DNA from: an uncultured Porphyromonas sp.
GTDB lineage: Bacteria; Bacteroidota; Bacteroidia; Bacteroidales; Porphyromonadaceae
DNA length: 6,017 bases
NCBI GenBank assembly: GCA_946997275.1
Contig: CAMPUN010000083.1
Span: 1 to 6,017 of the forward strand
Direction: 5' to 3'
A model generated the notes under the pieces. The model made no database searches, was not told where the DNA came from, and was given only the letters and a program-made list of their open reading frames with translations. This document shows positions 5,600-6,017 of this stretch, one piece after another (the first letter of the stretch is position 1; every line of letters starts with the position of its first letter). Position numbers and translations under genes: made by a program.

Positions 5600-6017
5600 A
5601 TGGGACTATTCAAACTAAGACAAGAACTAGCTATAGACCTCGGTACAGCTAATACAATCATAATGAAGGATGGAAAGATCGTCTTCGACGAGCCTAGTGT
5701 CATCGCCTTCGACCGTCGCAATGACGAGGTGATCGCCGTGGGCACGAAGGCTCGGGAGATCTATGAGAAGGGGCACGAGTACATTCGCTCGGTGCGTCCC
5801 CTCAGAGATGGCGTCATAGCGGACTTTGACGCAGCTGAGAAGATGATTCGAGGCATGGTCAAGCAGATCAACAAGAAGTCGCACTCGCTCTTCTCCCCCT
5901 CGCTACGTATGGTCGTCAGCGTGCCTTCGGGCAGTACGGAGGTAGAGATACGTGCGGTAAAAGACTCAAGCGAGCACGCTGGCGGTCGTGACGTCTACAT
6001 GCTCTATGAGTCGATGG
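5600..6017 (+). CDS. mreB: Rod-shape determining protein MreB (3' partial)
   Basis: Actin-like ATPase that polymerises on the inner membrane face and organises the elongation machinery of the cell wall. The first 139 codons are present and the window end cuts the rest; the family is normally about 340 residues. Visible are the phosphate-1 motif DLGTANT (13-19), DEPSVIAFDRR (30-40), IRSVRPLRDGVIADF (62-76), VPSGSTEVEIRAV (108-120) and DSSEHAGGRDVYM (122-134). The last visible residues are YESM, where most MreB proteins have EPM before the AAAIG stretch. The start ATG at 5600 gives the short MGLF N-terminus I associate with Bacteroidota MreB. It lies 24 bp after purH with no promoter match between, so it is likely co-transcribed with purH; in related genomes mreC, mreD, a transpeptidase gene and rodA usually follow. 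Confidence 0.96.
   Translation, partial: MGLFKLRQELAIDLGTANTIIMKDGKIVFDEPSVIAFDRRNDEVIAVGTKAREIYEKGHEYIRSVRPLRDGVIADFDAAEKMIRGMVKQINKKSHSLFSPSLRMVVSVPSGSTEVEIRAVKDSSEHAGGRDVYMLYESM

Noticed and set aside
5627..5884. 85-codon minus-strand open frame inside mreB
   Set aside because: Antisense to clearly conserved MreB motifs, with no domain of its own.

Overview
The window looks like a chromosomal segment from a Bacteroidota genome, most likely Porphyromonas or a close relative. Three things point there. Two intergenic regions carry matches to the Bacteroidota -7 promoter element TAnnTTTG. Shine-Dalgarno sequences are absent or weak ahead of the genes. Purine gene purH lies directly upstream of mreB, and the MreB protein has the Bacteroidota-type MGLF N-terminus and the DSSEHAGGRDVYM stretch. 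Genus is an inference from remembered protein resemblance, not from a search.

Layout: (1) 1-1653, the C-terminal 550 codons of the NAD-dependent DNA ligase ligA; its N-terminus with the catalytic lysine lies before the window. (2) 1677-3035, a MATE-family multidrug/cation exporter only 23 bp behind ligA and probably co-transcribed. (3) 3058-3100, a strong intrinsic terminator. (4) 3163-3435 on the minus strand, an HU-family DNA-binding protein that converges on the exporter. (5) 3436-4057, a 622-base gene-free region that holds the hup promoter and leader (with a possible 19-codon upstream ORF), three exact-period 21-bp tandem repeats that end in a terminator-like hairpin, and the purH promoter and leader. 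(6) 4058-5575, complete bifunctional purH. (7) 5600-6017, the first 139 codons of mreB, cut by the window end.

All protein genes are housekeeping: DNA ligation, export, nucleoid architecture, IMP synthesis and cell shape. I see no transposase, phage gene, CRISPR array, tRNA or rRNA. The unexplained material is in the hup-purH intergenic region: the 21-bp repeat block, where several copies of one hairpin arm precede a single complementary arm and a T-tract, the duplicated TTGCCCA motif over the hup promoter, and the structured leaders of both hup and purH. I do not see convincing evidence of a new multi-gene system. The repeat block is the best candidate for something undescribed.
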